Shown here piece by piece: positions 48,100 to 60,030 of a stretch of DNA of 64,000 nucleotides; the stretch's first letter is position 1; each line of letters opens with the position of its first letter. Source of the stretch: Gossypium raimondii (Eukaryota; Streptophyta; Magnoliopsida; Malvales; Malvaceae); the NCBI RefSeq assembly GCF_025698545.1, contig NC_068569.1, positions 47,373,218 through 47,437,217 on the forward strand, given 5' to 3'. A program made the translations under genes and the position numbers. The notes under the pieces were generated by a model. That model was not told the origin of the DNA. It made no database searches and was given only the letters and a program-made list of their open reading frames with translations.

Positions 48100-48830
48100 T
48101 GGGGAGAAGGCAGATTTCAGATAATGTTTTGATTGGAGCTGAAAGGAAAAGGAATGCTTGAGGCAGTTAAAATCGGACTTAAATAAAGCCTATAATCGGC
48201 TCGACAGTATTGGAAACAGTTGGATTTACACAAAAATGGAGTAACATATTTATGGAATGCATAGGCACTGTGAGTTATCAAATTCTTCTCAATGGGGGAG
48301 CCTTCTAAACCCATTAAACCAAGTAATGGATTTTATCAGCAATGTTAGTGAAAGCTGAAGCTGATGGGGTGATTAAAGGGATTAAGCTTGGAAGGAGAAG
48401 TGTGGCAATCAATCATTTACTCTTTTCGGATGATATCCTTATCTTCTTTAAGCTTAATAGAGAGGCTTGCTATGGTTTGAAAACACTAGTCCAAACTTTT
48501 TGTGATCTTTCAGGTCTTAAAATGAATTTTCCAAAGTCTGAAATGGTGGTTAGCAAGAATTAATCATCCCAAATTTAAAAGAAAGTTCTAAAGAATTTTG
48601 GGGCTTAAGATTGTTCCGAAACCTGGAAGGTACTTACCTTTCGATCTTGGGAACATACATGACAAATCTAAGTTTTTCCAGTCGGTTGTGGATAAATACA
48701 GAACAAACTTGCATACTGGGAGGATAAGATGCACATCTGTTCTTAATAGTACCTATCCTGCTTCAAAGCACCCGAAGGAGTTTGCCATAAAGTGGATAAG
48801 GTTGATTATGTAATTTTTAAAATTATTCAT
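48100..48830 (+). pseudogene. LINE (non-LTR retrotransposon) reverse transcriptase fragment
   Basis: RISDNVLIGAE-like residues at about 48110-48145 resemble the pre-catalytic 'DNVLI' block. Further on, a frame at 48342-48563 contains GIKLGRRSVAINHLLFSDDILIFFK, with the catalytic LFSDD (equivalent of FADD) of plant L1-like reverse transcriptases, followed by LSGLKMNFPKSEMVVSKN. Then a frame from 48598 (LGLKIVPKPGRYLPFDLG...) is the post-catalytic region. At least two frameshifts and stops separate these blocks, and endonuclease and RNase H parts are absent, so it is a short dead remnant. Confidence 0.85.
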
Positions 48831-50919
48831 AATCTCTCATCAATAATTAAATACGAATATAAATGCGCTTCAATGCATTTAAATTAATATCTTCTTACAC
48901 TGACTATAAATATACCAACCGAATTAGAACTCAATCGATGATTATGAAATATTTTTAAGTGAGTAGCATTTAGCAAATGTGGGATCAAACATAAGCAAAT
49001 GTACATACATGTTTCGAGGATTGAGTTGACCAATATTGTTGACTATTAATAACAAAATTTTGATAAAAATGTCACTTTAATTTCTCTCATTTCGAAATTG
49101 AGTAAAGTGGTCTCTCAAAAAAAAAAAAGAGCAATTTAATCCCTATCAGTTTCGAAAGTGAGCAATTAAGGAAAATTAATCACAATGTTAATGTATTCCA
49201 TCAATTTACATGATTTTAATTGGTTTAATAATAAATTTAGCCCCCAAAGTTTACACATTCTATCAATTTGATTCTAATTTAACCAATTTATCCCGCAACA
49301 TTCGTGTAAATGTGTAAGATATTGAGGTTGAATTTGTTGAATTATTTAGAATTAAGACCAAAAGACAATATATAAATGTTGAATGCTAAATTTGTTATTA
49401 TACCAATCCAAATTATATACCATTGATGGAAGGCATGAACGTTATAATTAATTATCCTTAGTTGTTCATTTTCAAATTGACAAAAATTATTTACTCGATT
49501 TCAAAATTGAAAAGAATCGAATATACTTTTTACCAAAAAAAGAAATTGTTGACAGAATAAATTTAATCATTTACCATCGATTCTCCATCTCTAAACTATA
49601 TAACCTCTTTTATATAATAACAAATTTCAACAATAATTAGATTGTTGTTGAAAGGCCGGTTTATAGGACCTTGACTTTGATACATTTAGGTTTGGGAGAC
49701 ACTTCATTTTGTCACTTAACCATTAGGGCCAACCGAAAAAAATAATAATAACTAACTAATCTAAGAAACTGGGGGAAAATAAAAAAAAGAATTGCAAATC
49801 AACCCTCGTGGATAAGGCTTTTTTGTAGGGCCAACCATATTTGACTTTCTAAAATTAATATGCATAATTATACTTACTATGCATGTAAATTTTTAATTTG
49901 ATTTAATATTTCTATCATATCAATATAAAATATTATATATATTCATATTTATTGAAGAATTGAAATTTTTTATACAAAACAAATAAAAAAATTAATTTCC
50001 ATCAAATTTAACATATAAATCTATATAAATGAAATATAGAATATGATGATTAGATATAAAAAATTTACACTAAAAAAATACCAAAAATTGTAAAAATAAA
50101 TCATAAAATATAAAAAAGTAGAACGAATGATAAAATTTTAACAAAATAAAAATCTAATTTTTTCTTATATTTTAGGTGACGTGATAATCATAGCCACGTT
50201 GCTCCAAATACTGGAGCCTCTTTGAGGCACACATGTGAGTTTGACTTTGACTTGTTATTGATATATACTTTTCTTTTCACCTTTGACCCAATCAATCAGT
50301 TTCTTATATATTAAGGTTATTTAACCCATATAGCTAAATCATATGAAATAGATAAATTTTGGATGTATTTAAACACACAAATTATGTGTTTGGAAACCAA
50401 CATAATAAATGGATTTGAGAGTTGGATCTTATAAATTTGTAGTAAGTTTAGATAATCATGTAAATTACGGCTTTTTTCTTGTGGAAAACTATTCTTGTTA
50501 CATGTAAACAAGTATTAAGAAATATGCATAATTTGATTCAAAAACCTTGGCGAAAATGACATCTAACCACACAGTTTTTGTTTTGTTTTTTTTAGACATT
50601 GTCAGATAAAGCCGAAAATATTGAATGGAAATTCAGTTTGACTGTATGTTTTTAAGTGTGATTTATTTATTTTAAAGTTTTAAAATTTATTTTAATTTTT
50701 AATAATAATTATATATAATAGTAAAATACATGACATTTTTTAAACATGGAAATATCATTTTATTACAAAAAATGTGGAAATAATTTGAAATCATACCGGT
50801 AAATGAAAAGACACGTCACCTGTAATTTTAGCCTTATTTCCCCCAGAGAAGAAGAAGAACAAATCAGTTCATTTGATATCTTTCTTTCGAGCTTGTCTTC
50901 TTTATGTTACTAACTAACA
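48831..50919. other. Intergenic region upstream of the P450, MITE debris and promoter
   Basis: 49030-49450 contains 'ATTTAATCCC/TTTAGCCCCCAAAG' sequence with inverted segments, probably a decayed foldback element. 49850-50170 is AT-rich. The last ~700 bp is the P450 promoter. The short frame at 50317-50511 on the minus strand has no recognisable content. Confidence 0.5.
50241..50288 (+). promoter_or_regulatory. Cluster of three W-box cores upstream of the P450
   Basis: TTGACT at 50241-50246, TTGACT at 50247-50252 (directly adjacent) and TTGACC at 50283-50288. The TTGAC(C/T) core is the binding site of WRKY factors. The cluster lies about 630-680 bp upstream of the P450 start codon. Confidence 0.4.
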
Positions 50920-52537
50920 ATGGAGTTGCAGATATCCTTATTCCAGGTCCTCATCACCTTCTTCCTGGTTTTGTTTATGGCAGCAATCACTAGTTTAAGG
51001 AAATCTAAAGCTAGGAATTTAACTCAAGGGTTGATTCCAGGGCCACGGAAATTACCTTTGATCGGAAATCTGCACCAGCTCGCCGGTCCTGGTCTACCCC
51101 ATCACACCCTACGTGACTTGGCTACGAAATATGGCGCCATCATGCACCTGCAACTTGGTCAAATTTCCACTGTCGTCGTTTCTTCTGCAGAAATGGCTAA
51201 AGAGATTATGAAAACCCATGATATTGTCTTTGCTAATAGGCCTGTTCTCGCTTCGGCTAAGATTATAACTTACGGGTGCACTGATATTGCCTTTTCACCA
51301 TATGGAAACTATTGGAGAAATCTGCGAAAAATTTGCACATCGGAGCTTCTGAATGCGACTCGGGTCGCTTCCTTCCAATCCATAAGAGAAGAGGAAGTGC
51401 TGAATCTCGTCGAAACCATAAAACCAAATGAAGGATCGGCTGTAAATCTGAGCCACAAAGTCTTTTCACTGAGTTATGGCATAACAGCGAGGGCAGCCTT
51501 TGGCAAGAAATGCAAAGATCAAGAAGCCTTCATATCAGTTGTTACAGAGGAAACCAAGGTGAATTCTGGTTTCTTTGTTTCCGAATTTTTTCCTTCACTT
51601 AAATTCCTGGATACTGTTTTGGGTCTAAAGCATAAAGTCGAAAAGATTCATGGAGAAGCTGACATGATACTTGGGAATATTGTTAACGATCACAAAGAAA
51701 GTAGATCAAAAGGCAGAAGTAAAGATGAAAACAAGGAAAATCTGGTTGATATTCTTTTAAGGATTCAGGAGGATGGTGAATTTCCCTTGACTGACAACAA
51801 CGTCAAAGCCGTCATCTTAGTGAGTCCATTTTCTTTTATTACATTGACCTGGATTTTGGTAGCTGTTCACAAATTTTAATGACCATGATGTTATTTATTA
51901 TGTTGTTTTAGGACATTTTCAGTGCCGGAAGTGAGACATCAGCAGGAGCTGTAGAGTGGGCATTGTCGGAAATGATTAAAACCCAAGAGTTATGACAAAA
52001 GCACAAGCAGAGGTAAGGCAGGTATTCCAAGGCAAAGGAAATGTAGATGAAACAGGCATTCATCAACTTAAATATCTCAAGTGTGTTATAAAAGAAACCT
52101 TAAGACTGCACCCTGTTATACCTTTATTGATTCCAAGAGAAAGTATGAAGAATTGTGTGGTTAATGGATTTGAAATACCTGCAAAGACCAGAGTCATTGT
52201 GAATGCATGGGCAATCGGGAGAGATCCTAATCATTGGGTTGAGCCTGAAAAGTTTGAGCCTGAAAGGTTTGTCAACAGTTCAGTTGATTTCATAGGGACA
52301 AATTTCGAGTTCATCCCATTTGGGGCAGGAAGGAGGGTATGTCCAGGCATATTATTTGCTCTGCCAACTGTAGAGCTACCGCTTGCTCAACTGTTGTTCC
52401 ATTTTGATTGGAAGCTACCAAGGGGAATGAAGCAGGAAGATATAGACATGACTGAGGTGTTTGGTGTATCTGTGAGAAGGAAAAATGATCTTGTCCTAGT
52501 TCCAAGTCTTTACCGTGCTTCCACTACTGTTGCCTAG
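50920..52537 (+). pseudogene. CYP71D-like cytochrome P450 with a one-base frameshift
   Basis: Exon 1 is 50920-51819 (300 codons): an N-terminal membrane anchor, a proline-rich hinge (LIPGPRKLPLIGNLHQL) and a C-helix WRNLRKIC. A phase-0 intron (donor GTGAGT, acceptor TTTTAG at 51911) separates exon 2, 51912-52537. Exon 2 carries the I-helix AGSETS, the K-helix ETLR (ExxR), PERF and the heme loop [10 protein letters not shown]. Exon 2 is 626 nt. The frame entering from exon 1 hits TGA at 51992-51995 after MIKTQEL, while the continuation [12 protein letters not shown] lies in another frame, so one base is missing near 51990. Everything else looks intact and family-like in length (about 509 aa without the lesion). 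The family makes monooxygenases of terpenoid and other specialised metabolism; substrate unknown. The lesion may be real or an assembly error. Confidence 0.9.
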
Positions 52538-52846
52538 TGGCAGGAACAACCTTAGCTTATGCTGCATTATTCTATTAGGTAGGGATTGAATCTCAAGGTT
52601 GTTTGTTTGCTTATATATGTATTGTTATTTAGCCTAATAGCCCACCACTTTATATTTGTACTTATAGCCGACGCTATCAGTGTTCATGCTTCTTGTGCAT
52701 GGTAAATGTAACTGTAAGGGCCAATTTCGCCCGGCTATCAGAGGCGGCGGTCTCTGTTGCCGGTGACCGACGGTCAAGGTGAAGACCCACCGTCCCTATG
52801 ACCGACCTGGGGGTATTGTGTTAGTTAGCTGGCTTGTTATAATTAG
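52538..52846. other. P450 3' flank
   Basis: Probable 3' UTR of the P450 to about 52720, then a GC-rich patch (GGCGGCGG, TGCCGGTGACCGACGG) up to the 5' LTR. That patch resembles a GC-rich segment inside the neighbouring LTR near 53530-53580. No gene is seen. Confidence 0.45.
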
Positions 52847-55385
52847 TGTAATACCCGATTTTTGCCCCGGGTACAAATAATAAACGGGCCTAAATAAAAA
52901 ACAATCCGATTACAAAATGGGCCACAAGGCCCAAACCAAAACAAACAGAGGCCCGAATACAGAGGCCCAAGACTGATGATGAAACCCTAGGGTTTCTAGT
53001 CTTCAACAGCGCCGCAATCATGTCCTCCACGCAAGCCGAATCTTCACAATCTTCACTTGCAAACACAAGAAAGGAAAGAAAATCAAATTGAATCAAATCA
53101 AATCAAGCAGATTTCTTGTTTCTATTTGTTGTTTTATTTTCATTCGGCTATAAGAGATGTCGAATACACTGTAATAAGGATCCCGAATCAGAAATCAATA
53201 AAAATAAATAAGTATTTTCACAACAAACAGAGAGAGTAAATCAGAATCAAAGGTTGATATACATTTTTGTTTTACTATTTATTTTCTTTTTTTTATTGTG
53301 TTATTATATACTGATATAAAAGGAGATAAAAGGTAAAGAGACTCACCATGATTCGCTTCTGAAACGCCGCAAGCGGTTGAGGTAACCGTCTCCGAGGATA
53401 GACGGTCAGGAGGCGAAGAGTTTCTCGAAGTTTGGGGCTTTTCCGGCCATATTTCAAGAGATTTGAACCTAGATTTGGGGTTTAAAGGGTTGGAAGGGCC
53501 GAGAAGGGATTTTTTCCCTTTTCCGGCCCCCGCAGACGGCGGCCGGCATGGTGGCCGGTGACCGGCCGATGACTGGATGGCTGGGGAGGGGGGAGAGTTT
53601 TTTTGGAGTTTTTAGAAGTTTTTTTTTTAAGAGAATGAAAAATGAATTTTTTTGAAAGGTTTTTGGCTTAAATAGCCAAATAAAACGACGCCTTTTTGGG
53701 CACGGGTCGACCCGAATCCGACTTGACCCAACCCAGGATCCGCGTGTTTTTATGCGGAGGGGTAATTTGCGCTTTTAGCCCCTCCGCCTTTTAGTGTCTT
53801 TACAATTAAGTTTTTTTATTTTAAATTCACCTTTTTAATTTACTTTTAATTACTATTTGGTCCAATTCGAACGACGCAGTTTTAAAGGAGAAGGGAAATT
53901 TCCCTTCCAGCCCCTCTAAATTATTAGCGTGTTCAATAGGGTCCTTTGATCTTCAAATATTTGCAAATTCGCCCCAGATTTTTATTTACAGTTCAAATTA
54001 ATCCTTTTTCATTTTCTTTATTTATTTTATTAAATAGTTTTTTATTCTTTTTCATATTTAATTATTTTTTTAAATATATATATATTTTACATACGTGATT
54101 TATTTTTGTAGTATAATATAATTATTTTTATTTTATTTTTATTCATATGTTTTTTTATAATCTATATATGTATATATTTATTACTTATATATGTGCCCAC
54201 GCGCATATATTTTTTTTAAAACAAATATTTTTATTTATATATATATATATTTATTATTTAGTTTTTTAAATGCTCAAATATATATATTTTAAACACCTAT
54301 TTTATAATATATATATATGTTTATATATTTTCTTTATTTTCATAAATATATTATGTATTGTATATATATATATATAAATTCTATAACCCAAAAATTTATT
54401 TGTAAATTATATGTATATTTTAATCTTCATAATTCCCATGTGTATATTATATGTCTTCGATCTTTATTTATTTTGTTTGCTTTCCTCATTCGTGGTATAA
54501 TTGTGTTTACATTTAATATTTTGCATGTCATGGATTATTGTTTTTTATTTCGTTTATATATTTGTTTATATTATTTTTTATGCCATTGATGTATTTATTA
54601 TTGTTGTATTTATTATTATAGCATTTATGCGTATAATATAACGTTACATAATCTTTTACTCAAATTTAAAAATAGAAAATTTTCAAAATTGAGATAATGC
54701 TTGTATTTAGGATTTTCAAGGAAATTGAGCCCTAACGTATTGGGTTCCGATTTTTTTCATTAAATCTAACAATCGACCATTTCTCTTTAATAAAAAATAA
54801 GAACTCATTATTGGGAATTCAACACGTTGTGTCCTAATGTATTGGATGTGACGCATTGATTTCTCGAATTGAAGATTTTTTCTAAAAAATAATAAAGGAA
54901 ATATTCCGAGTTTGAGATTTTGGAGGAATTGTGCCCTAACGTATTGGGCCGCGATTTCTTAAATCTTGAATAAATGGATATTCTTTTAAATTTTTATTAC
55001 ATGGGAATTCTTGCCTAATTCATTTTTGAGGAAATTAGAATGTCGTGCTCTAACGCATTGGGTGTGGCATTTTCTTTCTCTGAAATGATAAGGGTCTTAA
55101 TACGTAACGTTTAAGAGTTTTTGCTAAGGATTATATTTTTTAAATTTTCGACATTAAGACATTAATTAATTAACTAGGTACCAATTTTTGGGCGTAATGA
55201 AGGTGCTAATCCTTCCTCATACGTAACCGACTCCCAGACCTGTTTTTCTAAAATTCGTGGACCAAAGTCGTTTTTAGGTGACCCAATCACACCTTAATAA
55301 AAGATTTGTGGCGACTCCCAATTTTTCCAATTTTTATCGAAAACAAATTTTTGTTTCTTTAAAAAATAAAAAAATGGTTTCGACA
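52847..55385 (+). mobile_element. 5' LTR of retrotransposon E, 2.54 kb
   Basis: Begins TGTAATACCCGATTTTTGCC and ends GGTTTCGACA, immediately followed by the primer-binding site. The sequence from the start through about 54180 is repeated almost verbatim at 62657-64000, establishing it as a long terminal repeat. Frames on either strand within it are not genes. Long AT microsatellite-like tracts occur at about 54070-54380. Related in reverse orientation to solo LTR D. Confidence 0.92.
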
Positions 55386-55388
55386 GCA

Positions 55389-55406
55389 TGGCGACTCCGC
55401 TGGGGA
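55389..55406 (+). other. Primer-binding site of element E
   Basis: TGGCGACTCCGCTGGGGA begins three bases after the 5' LTR end. The 3' acceptor TGG and position match a tRNA primer-binding site. The exact tRNA was not determined. Confidence 0.75.
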
Positions 55407-55970
55407 AAAAACATTTTTTTTAAAAAAATAAGAGAGTCGAGCCGCAAAGTTGATTAATTTTTGTCTTATAGTCGAAAAAATGAAATTCATTTTAAAAATC
55501 CTATTGCATTCATGCTTAATTGATTTAAGTACTTTAAATTATTTTGCATTATACATTACATGTACTGGATAATTTTTACCCTCTAAGTGGGAGTGAGAAA
55601 CTATTCCTTCGTGAGGTTTTCACCTTGGTATAGGATAGTGGATCGCTTTCGGGATACATCGGTACCTATGCCTTTGTGAGATTTTCATCTTCGTATAGTC
55701 ATAGGCAAAATATGTCCCCCTGAACTGAACTTGATCTATATGAGCCTATAATAGGTGAAGATCAAGGAATCTGCTGGTTCGGGTACCTTTACTTTAGAGC
55801 CAAACCGCATATAATGAGCCTTAAGAGCTTGCCTTAGGTAGAACTACACTAAACCCTAGTAGATGTCCTAATAGACGTTTTACTCTTCCTTGATTATATG
55901 TTTATATTTGATACTGACTTTTGTGTTTTATTTTGTTTGCATGACATGGCATTTCATTTCATCATAAAAG
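55407..55970 (+). other. Leader of element E
   Basis: Untranslated region between the primer-binding site and the first frame. It contains two imperfect copies of a CGTGAGGTTTTCACCTTGGT-type segment (near 55610 and 55674). No coding frame is seen. Confidence 0.5.
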
Positions 55971-58097
55971 GTGTCAGTTCAGATTCAGTTGCTAGATAGA
56001 AAGTTTGACATGGAAAAAGGGTTTCTTGGTAAAGTGGAGGACAATGCGGCTGTCCGAACTTGGTCTGAAACAACGCAGCAAGAAAAGGGCGATAGCCTGG
56101 CCGATGGGTATGTATCGAAATTATGGGATTTTACTCGCATCAGTGTAACTCAAAACAATTTGCAGGAGTTGAAGAAAATCTGGGATCAGTGAAATAATGA
56201 GGTTAGACAGTTATTTTATGACAATTATGGGGATTTGCCTTATTTTCTTGATGTGAAGGTAGACAAGCATTTGTTTCGAGTCCTCGCCCAGTTTTGGAAT
56301 CCCGCTTATAGTTGTTTCACGTTTGGGAATGTCGATTTGGTGCCTACGATAGAAGAATATTTGGCTTTACTCTGATGTTCAAAGTTTCAAGTGGATAGGG
56401 TCTATTCGAGAGCGGTAAATGTGCTAACCTTTTCAAAGAAGCTAATAGGTATAACAGGGATGAGTGAGCAGTGGGTTGCTGCATGGATTAAGCAAAAGGG
56501 GGATAGTAAATGCGTTCCTTGGAGAAGTTTGAAAGATGCAATTCTAACACATCCAGATGTGAGAAAGAGGTTAGATGTCTTTGCTTTAAGTATATATGGC
56601 TTGGTTGTCTTCCCCAAAGCCTTGGGGCATGTAGATGAAGCAGTCACTGATTTATTTGACCGACTTGATAAGAAGGTTACATCGATTCCGGCAATTTTGG
56701 TGGAAACCTTCAGGTCATTGAGTGCATGCCGAAAAACAGGTGAGGGCAGATTTATTGAATGTGCACAGCTTCTACTTGTATGGTTTCACAGTCACTTTTG
56801 GAGGGTGGATAAGGTTTCGTATCGGGTTTTCTCTGAAAATTATTCACACTAAAGGAGATAGTAGCTACGCCGAGGAGGGACGACATTTCCGAGGAGAAGT
56901 GGATGGCGATTCTTCAAAGTCTTCAGGAGGAAGATGTTGAGTGGAGAGCTCCTTGGTTATTTCCAGATAAGATTCTGTATAGGTGTGGAAATTTCGATTG
57001 GGTTCCACTACTTGGGATTTGGGGAGCTAGTGGATATGCCCCGTTGTTGGTACTGAGACAGTATAGGTCAAGACAATTTCTACCTGCGACCCTAGGGATA
57101 GCTGATTGTGAATTTTCGTACAAGGATGATGGTTATAGAAAAAAGATTCAAGAGATGTCTAGCGCATGGAAACAGACTCACCGAATGAAGAGGTTAGCAG
57201 TGGGTCCGATGGCAACTCCTGAGTATAATGAATGGTGGGTTAGGAGAATCAACGACAATATACCTAAGATAAGTCAGGAAAATAGCCAGTCGATAGAGGA
57301 GCATTTGCGAGTCATCCCTTCTGAGTTGAAAATTATAAGACAAGATTTTGAGAGAAGAAATACGGATTTAGAAAAGAAGATAGAACAAATGGGGGAGGAA
57401 AAAGTGAGCTTGAGATTAGACATAGACGTTCAGAAGCTCGAAACCGAGAAAATAAGGAAAAGAAAAAATAAGGCTGAAGATGAGTTGAGTAGACTGAAGA
57501 CGGATTATAAAAGTTAAATCATTAATGAGAGCTGCTGGAATGGGAAAAACGTCGAAACGATGGCGGCGAGAGATTCGAGAAGAAAAGGACAAAGCTGATA
57601 GATGGGAACAGAAATTCCAAGAAATGTAGAGACGAAACGAGGCTTTAAAAAAGAGTTTGTCAGAAAGCCAAAATGAAAAAGGCGAGTTAAAAGATAGGGT
57701 GATCGTGTTGGAAGGATCTCTTCGTCAGTATCGAAACCGAAATTCTACAATAGAGCTGAAAGCAAGGTTGAGCAAGATTGAGAAAATGAAGAAAAGAATA
57801 GAAGAGTTGGAAACGGTGCTGCAAAATTGTGAGATCCAAATCAAGCATTTGAAAGAAAACGAAAGTCGTAATAATGAACATCTCCACTACTTTTAGAGTC
57901 AAGTTAGGAGCAGAGATCATCTTATAGAGGAAGCTGTGGTCCAGATCCGAGAAGTAGCTGATCATATACAGACTTTAGCAGTATAGGCTGACACGCTGAG
58001 TGTGAAGTATGAATTAGAATCAGATCGGGGACAAGAATTAGCTTTGTTACTTAGAAAGATTAGAGTTCTGGGTATTAGGGCGAAGTCTTATTTGTAA
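55971..58097 (+). pseudogene. DUF7745-like / coiled-coil ORF of element E, broken
   Basis: The first frame (55971) contains SKLWDFTRISVTQNNLQELKKIW, a TGA at 56190, then in the same frame LPYFLDVKVDKHLFRVLAQF and a second TGA at 56373. It continues with WVAAWIKQKGDSKCVPWRSL and LDVFALSIYGLVVFPKALGH to a TAA near 56850. A shifted frame from 56903 holds LPATLGIADCEFSYKDDGYR and then a long charged coiled coil (RRNTDLEKKIEQMGEEKVSL...), continuing with stops to RVLGIRAKSYL at 58097. I recognise the pattern from cotton retroelement proteins annotated DUF7745 or 'girdin-like'. At least four lesions. Function unknown; it sits where gag's upstream ORF would be. Confidence 0.7.
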
Positions 58098-58310
58098 TTC
58101 ACTTTGTGTAAAGGAATTTAATTTCTAGTAAAGTTTTCTTAAATGGAATTGAATCAAAATTGACGCCTTTCTTTTTGCATTCATTGTACTGCTTCACATG
58201 CATTAAAAAATATATTCAAAGATATTAATTAATTTAAATCACTCCTCAGTTAATCTGGAAACCAGCCAACTTACCAACACCCTTACGGTATCCAAGCAAA
58301 GATTAGAGAA

Positions 58311-59297
58311 ATGGAGCAAAGGTTGGAAAAATTAGAGCGAATACAAATACAGATGCAGGAGCAATTGACCAAATTTCAGTAGGAAATGAGAGATCAGATA
58401 CTAGAATTACAGAGAACTATGATGAGCCGGTTAGAAGAAATGAAAAAACTGGTGGTTCACATTAGGGTTGATAATGAGGATCTTGCTTATTCTCTAGGTG
58501 GTACTCCGATAAATGTCCAGGTCCAGTCAGATGGGCGTCCACAAGGGGCATTTTTAGCTATCAGATCCCAACATTATCAGACTGGTACATCAACACCAGC
58601 GAATTGCTCGACAGGCCTAGGATCCAATTTTCCTGTTGCGATTGTTAAACCAGCAGAAATGCAACAGTCGAGGGTGGAGTTCCTAGATACTACAAAGCCC
58701 CTAAGGAAAGAGGAGAATAAATGGGATAATGCAGGCAGATATAACAAAGGCCACTCAAAACCAATCACTGTGGGCCGACCAAAGACAGAAACCACCAGAC
58801 ATTAGAGTCCTTTAAAGCACGAATCTGGTGGGAAACCAGGTACTGAGAAGCTCCAGTTCACACCAATTCTGATGGCGTATAAGGAGCTGTATCAAAGCTT
58901 ATTCGATGCGCACGTTGTTGCATCTTTCTACTCAAAACCCCCACAACCTCCGTACCCTAAATGGTATAATACAAACACGCAATGTAATTATCATGCGGGA
59001 ATTACGGGGCACTCAGTAGAGAATTACATTGCTTCAAAAATTTAGTTGAAAGACTCATCAATATAGGCGTTGTCAAATTTGATGGTTCATCCAGTGCAGA
59101 AAATCTGCTACCCAATCACATCGATGATGGGGTGAATGCAATGTGTGAAGAAGTGTTAGGAAGTGTTCACATCAATGCCGTGTATGAAGACAACTGAAAA
59201 GGGTCCTTGTTAGATATTCGCCCTCATCAACTTGGAAGTGTTCTAAATAATTGGACTGCGAAAGAAATCCCTATAGTTTTTAGAGCTTATTTAGAGT
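58311..59297 (+). pseudogene. Gag-like ORF of element E, broken
   Basis: Starts MEQRLEKLERIQIQMQEQL, TAG at 58381, then frame 58386-58805 (coiled coil MRDQILELQRTMMSRLEEMK, proline/glycine-rich linker, TGA/TAG at 58803). The following KLQFTPILMAYKELYQSLFD and CNYHAGITGHSVENY (about 58983-59027) are the conserved gag C-terminal block, with a Cys-His motif, of this Gypsy-like family. Several stops and a shift make it nonfunctional. Confidence 0.75.
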
Positions 59298-59838
59298 AAT
59301 ACTCAGAACACTTGTTGCTTTTAGCCTAGAAGCAATGAGAACTTTTTGTGAAATAGGCTAATGTCTGAATGTTATTATTTTAATGAAAAACATCTTTGCA
59401 TTTTGAGCAAATATTTTTCCATTCTTTTCATGTGAATAATTATTCTTTCATTCTTTTGAATTTTTCTTCCACATCATCCTTTCATTCATAATTATATTAT
59501 ACAAATAATTATTCATAAATTCACACATTCTTTTGTATATTCTTTTGCGCTTAGTATGGGTCCCCAGATATCAATGACATGAGTGACGTTGCGACTGACT
59601 CAGAATCTCTTTCTGAGCGAGACATGTGTTTAGAAGGATCTCATGACTTTGATGATGACATAAATCGTAGCCTATTTCTGGACCTGTTAAGGATGGTAGA
59701 ATAAGTCGAGAAACGGATCTTACCCTACAAAAAAAATTCGCCGGGGCAATACCTTTCTCCTGGGTCCATTACGGTATTGCCTATTGAAGACAGGATTCTT
59801 TCTCTTTGAGTTTTTGGATTAATTCCGATTGAAGAGGA

Positions 59839-60030
59839 ATGTTTAAAGTTACTCATCATGGTCAAATGTGCCAAAAGCAAATGATACAAGCTCACAAAAA
59901 AGTCCGCCCTATAGAATTCTTTGAGAGGGACCTGGTACTAAAGAAGATCCTTCCCATAGAAAGAAGAACTTCATCCCAAGCTGGAAAAGATCTTATGTGG
60001 AAGGCCTTATCTGAAAAGCATCGATTTTGA
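59839..60030 (+). pseudogene. Integrase C-terminal remnant of element E
   Basis: The fragment CQKQMIQAHKKVRPIEFFER...DLVLKKILPIERR resembles the basic tail after the integrase core of Ty3/Gypsy polyproteins (consensus RxFxxGDLVLKKIL). It follows the gag-like frame within about 550 bp, so most of pol, including protease, RT and integrase core, is missing between. Confidence 0.6.

Noticed and set aside
52890..53096. Minus-strand frame repeated at 62720-62905
   Set aside because: Present because the LTR is duplicated; LTR noncoding sequence.
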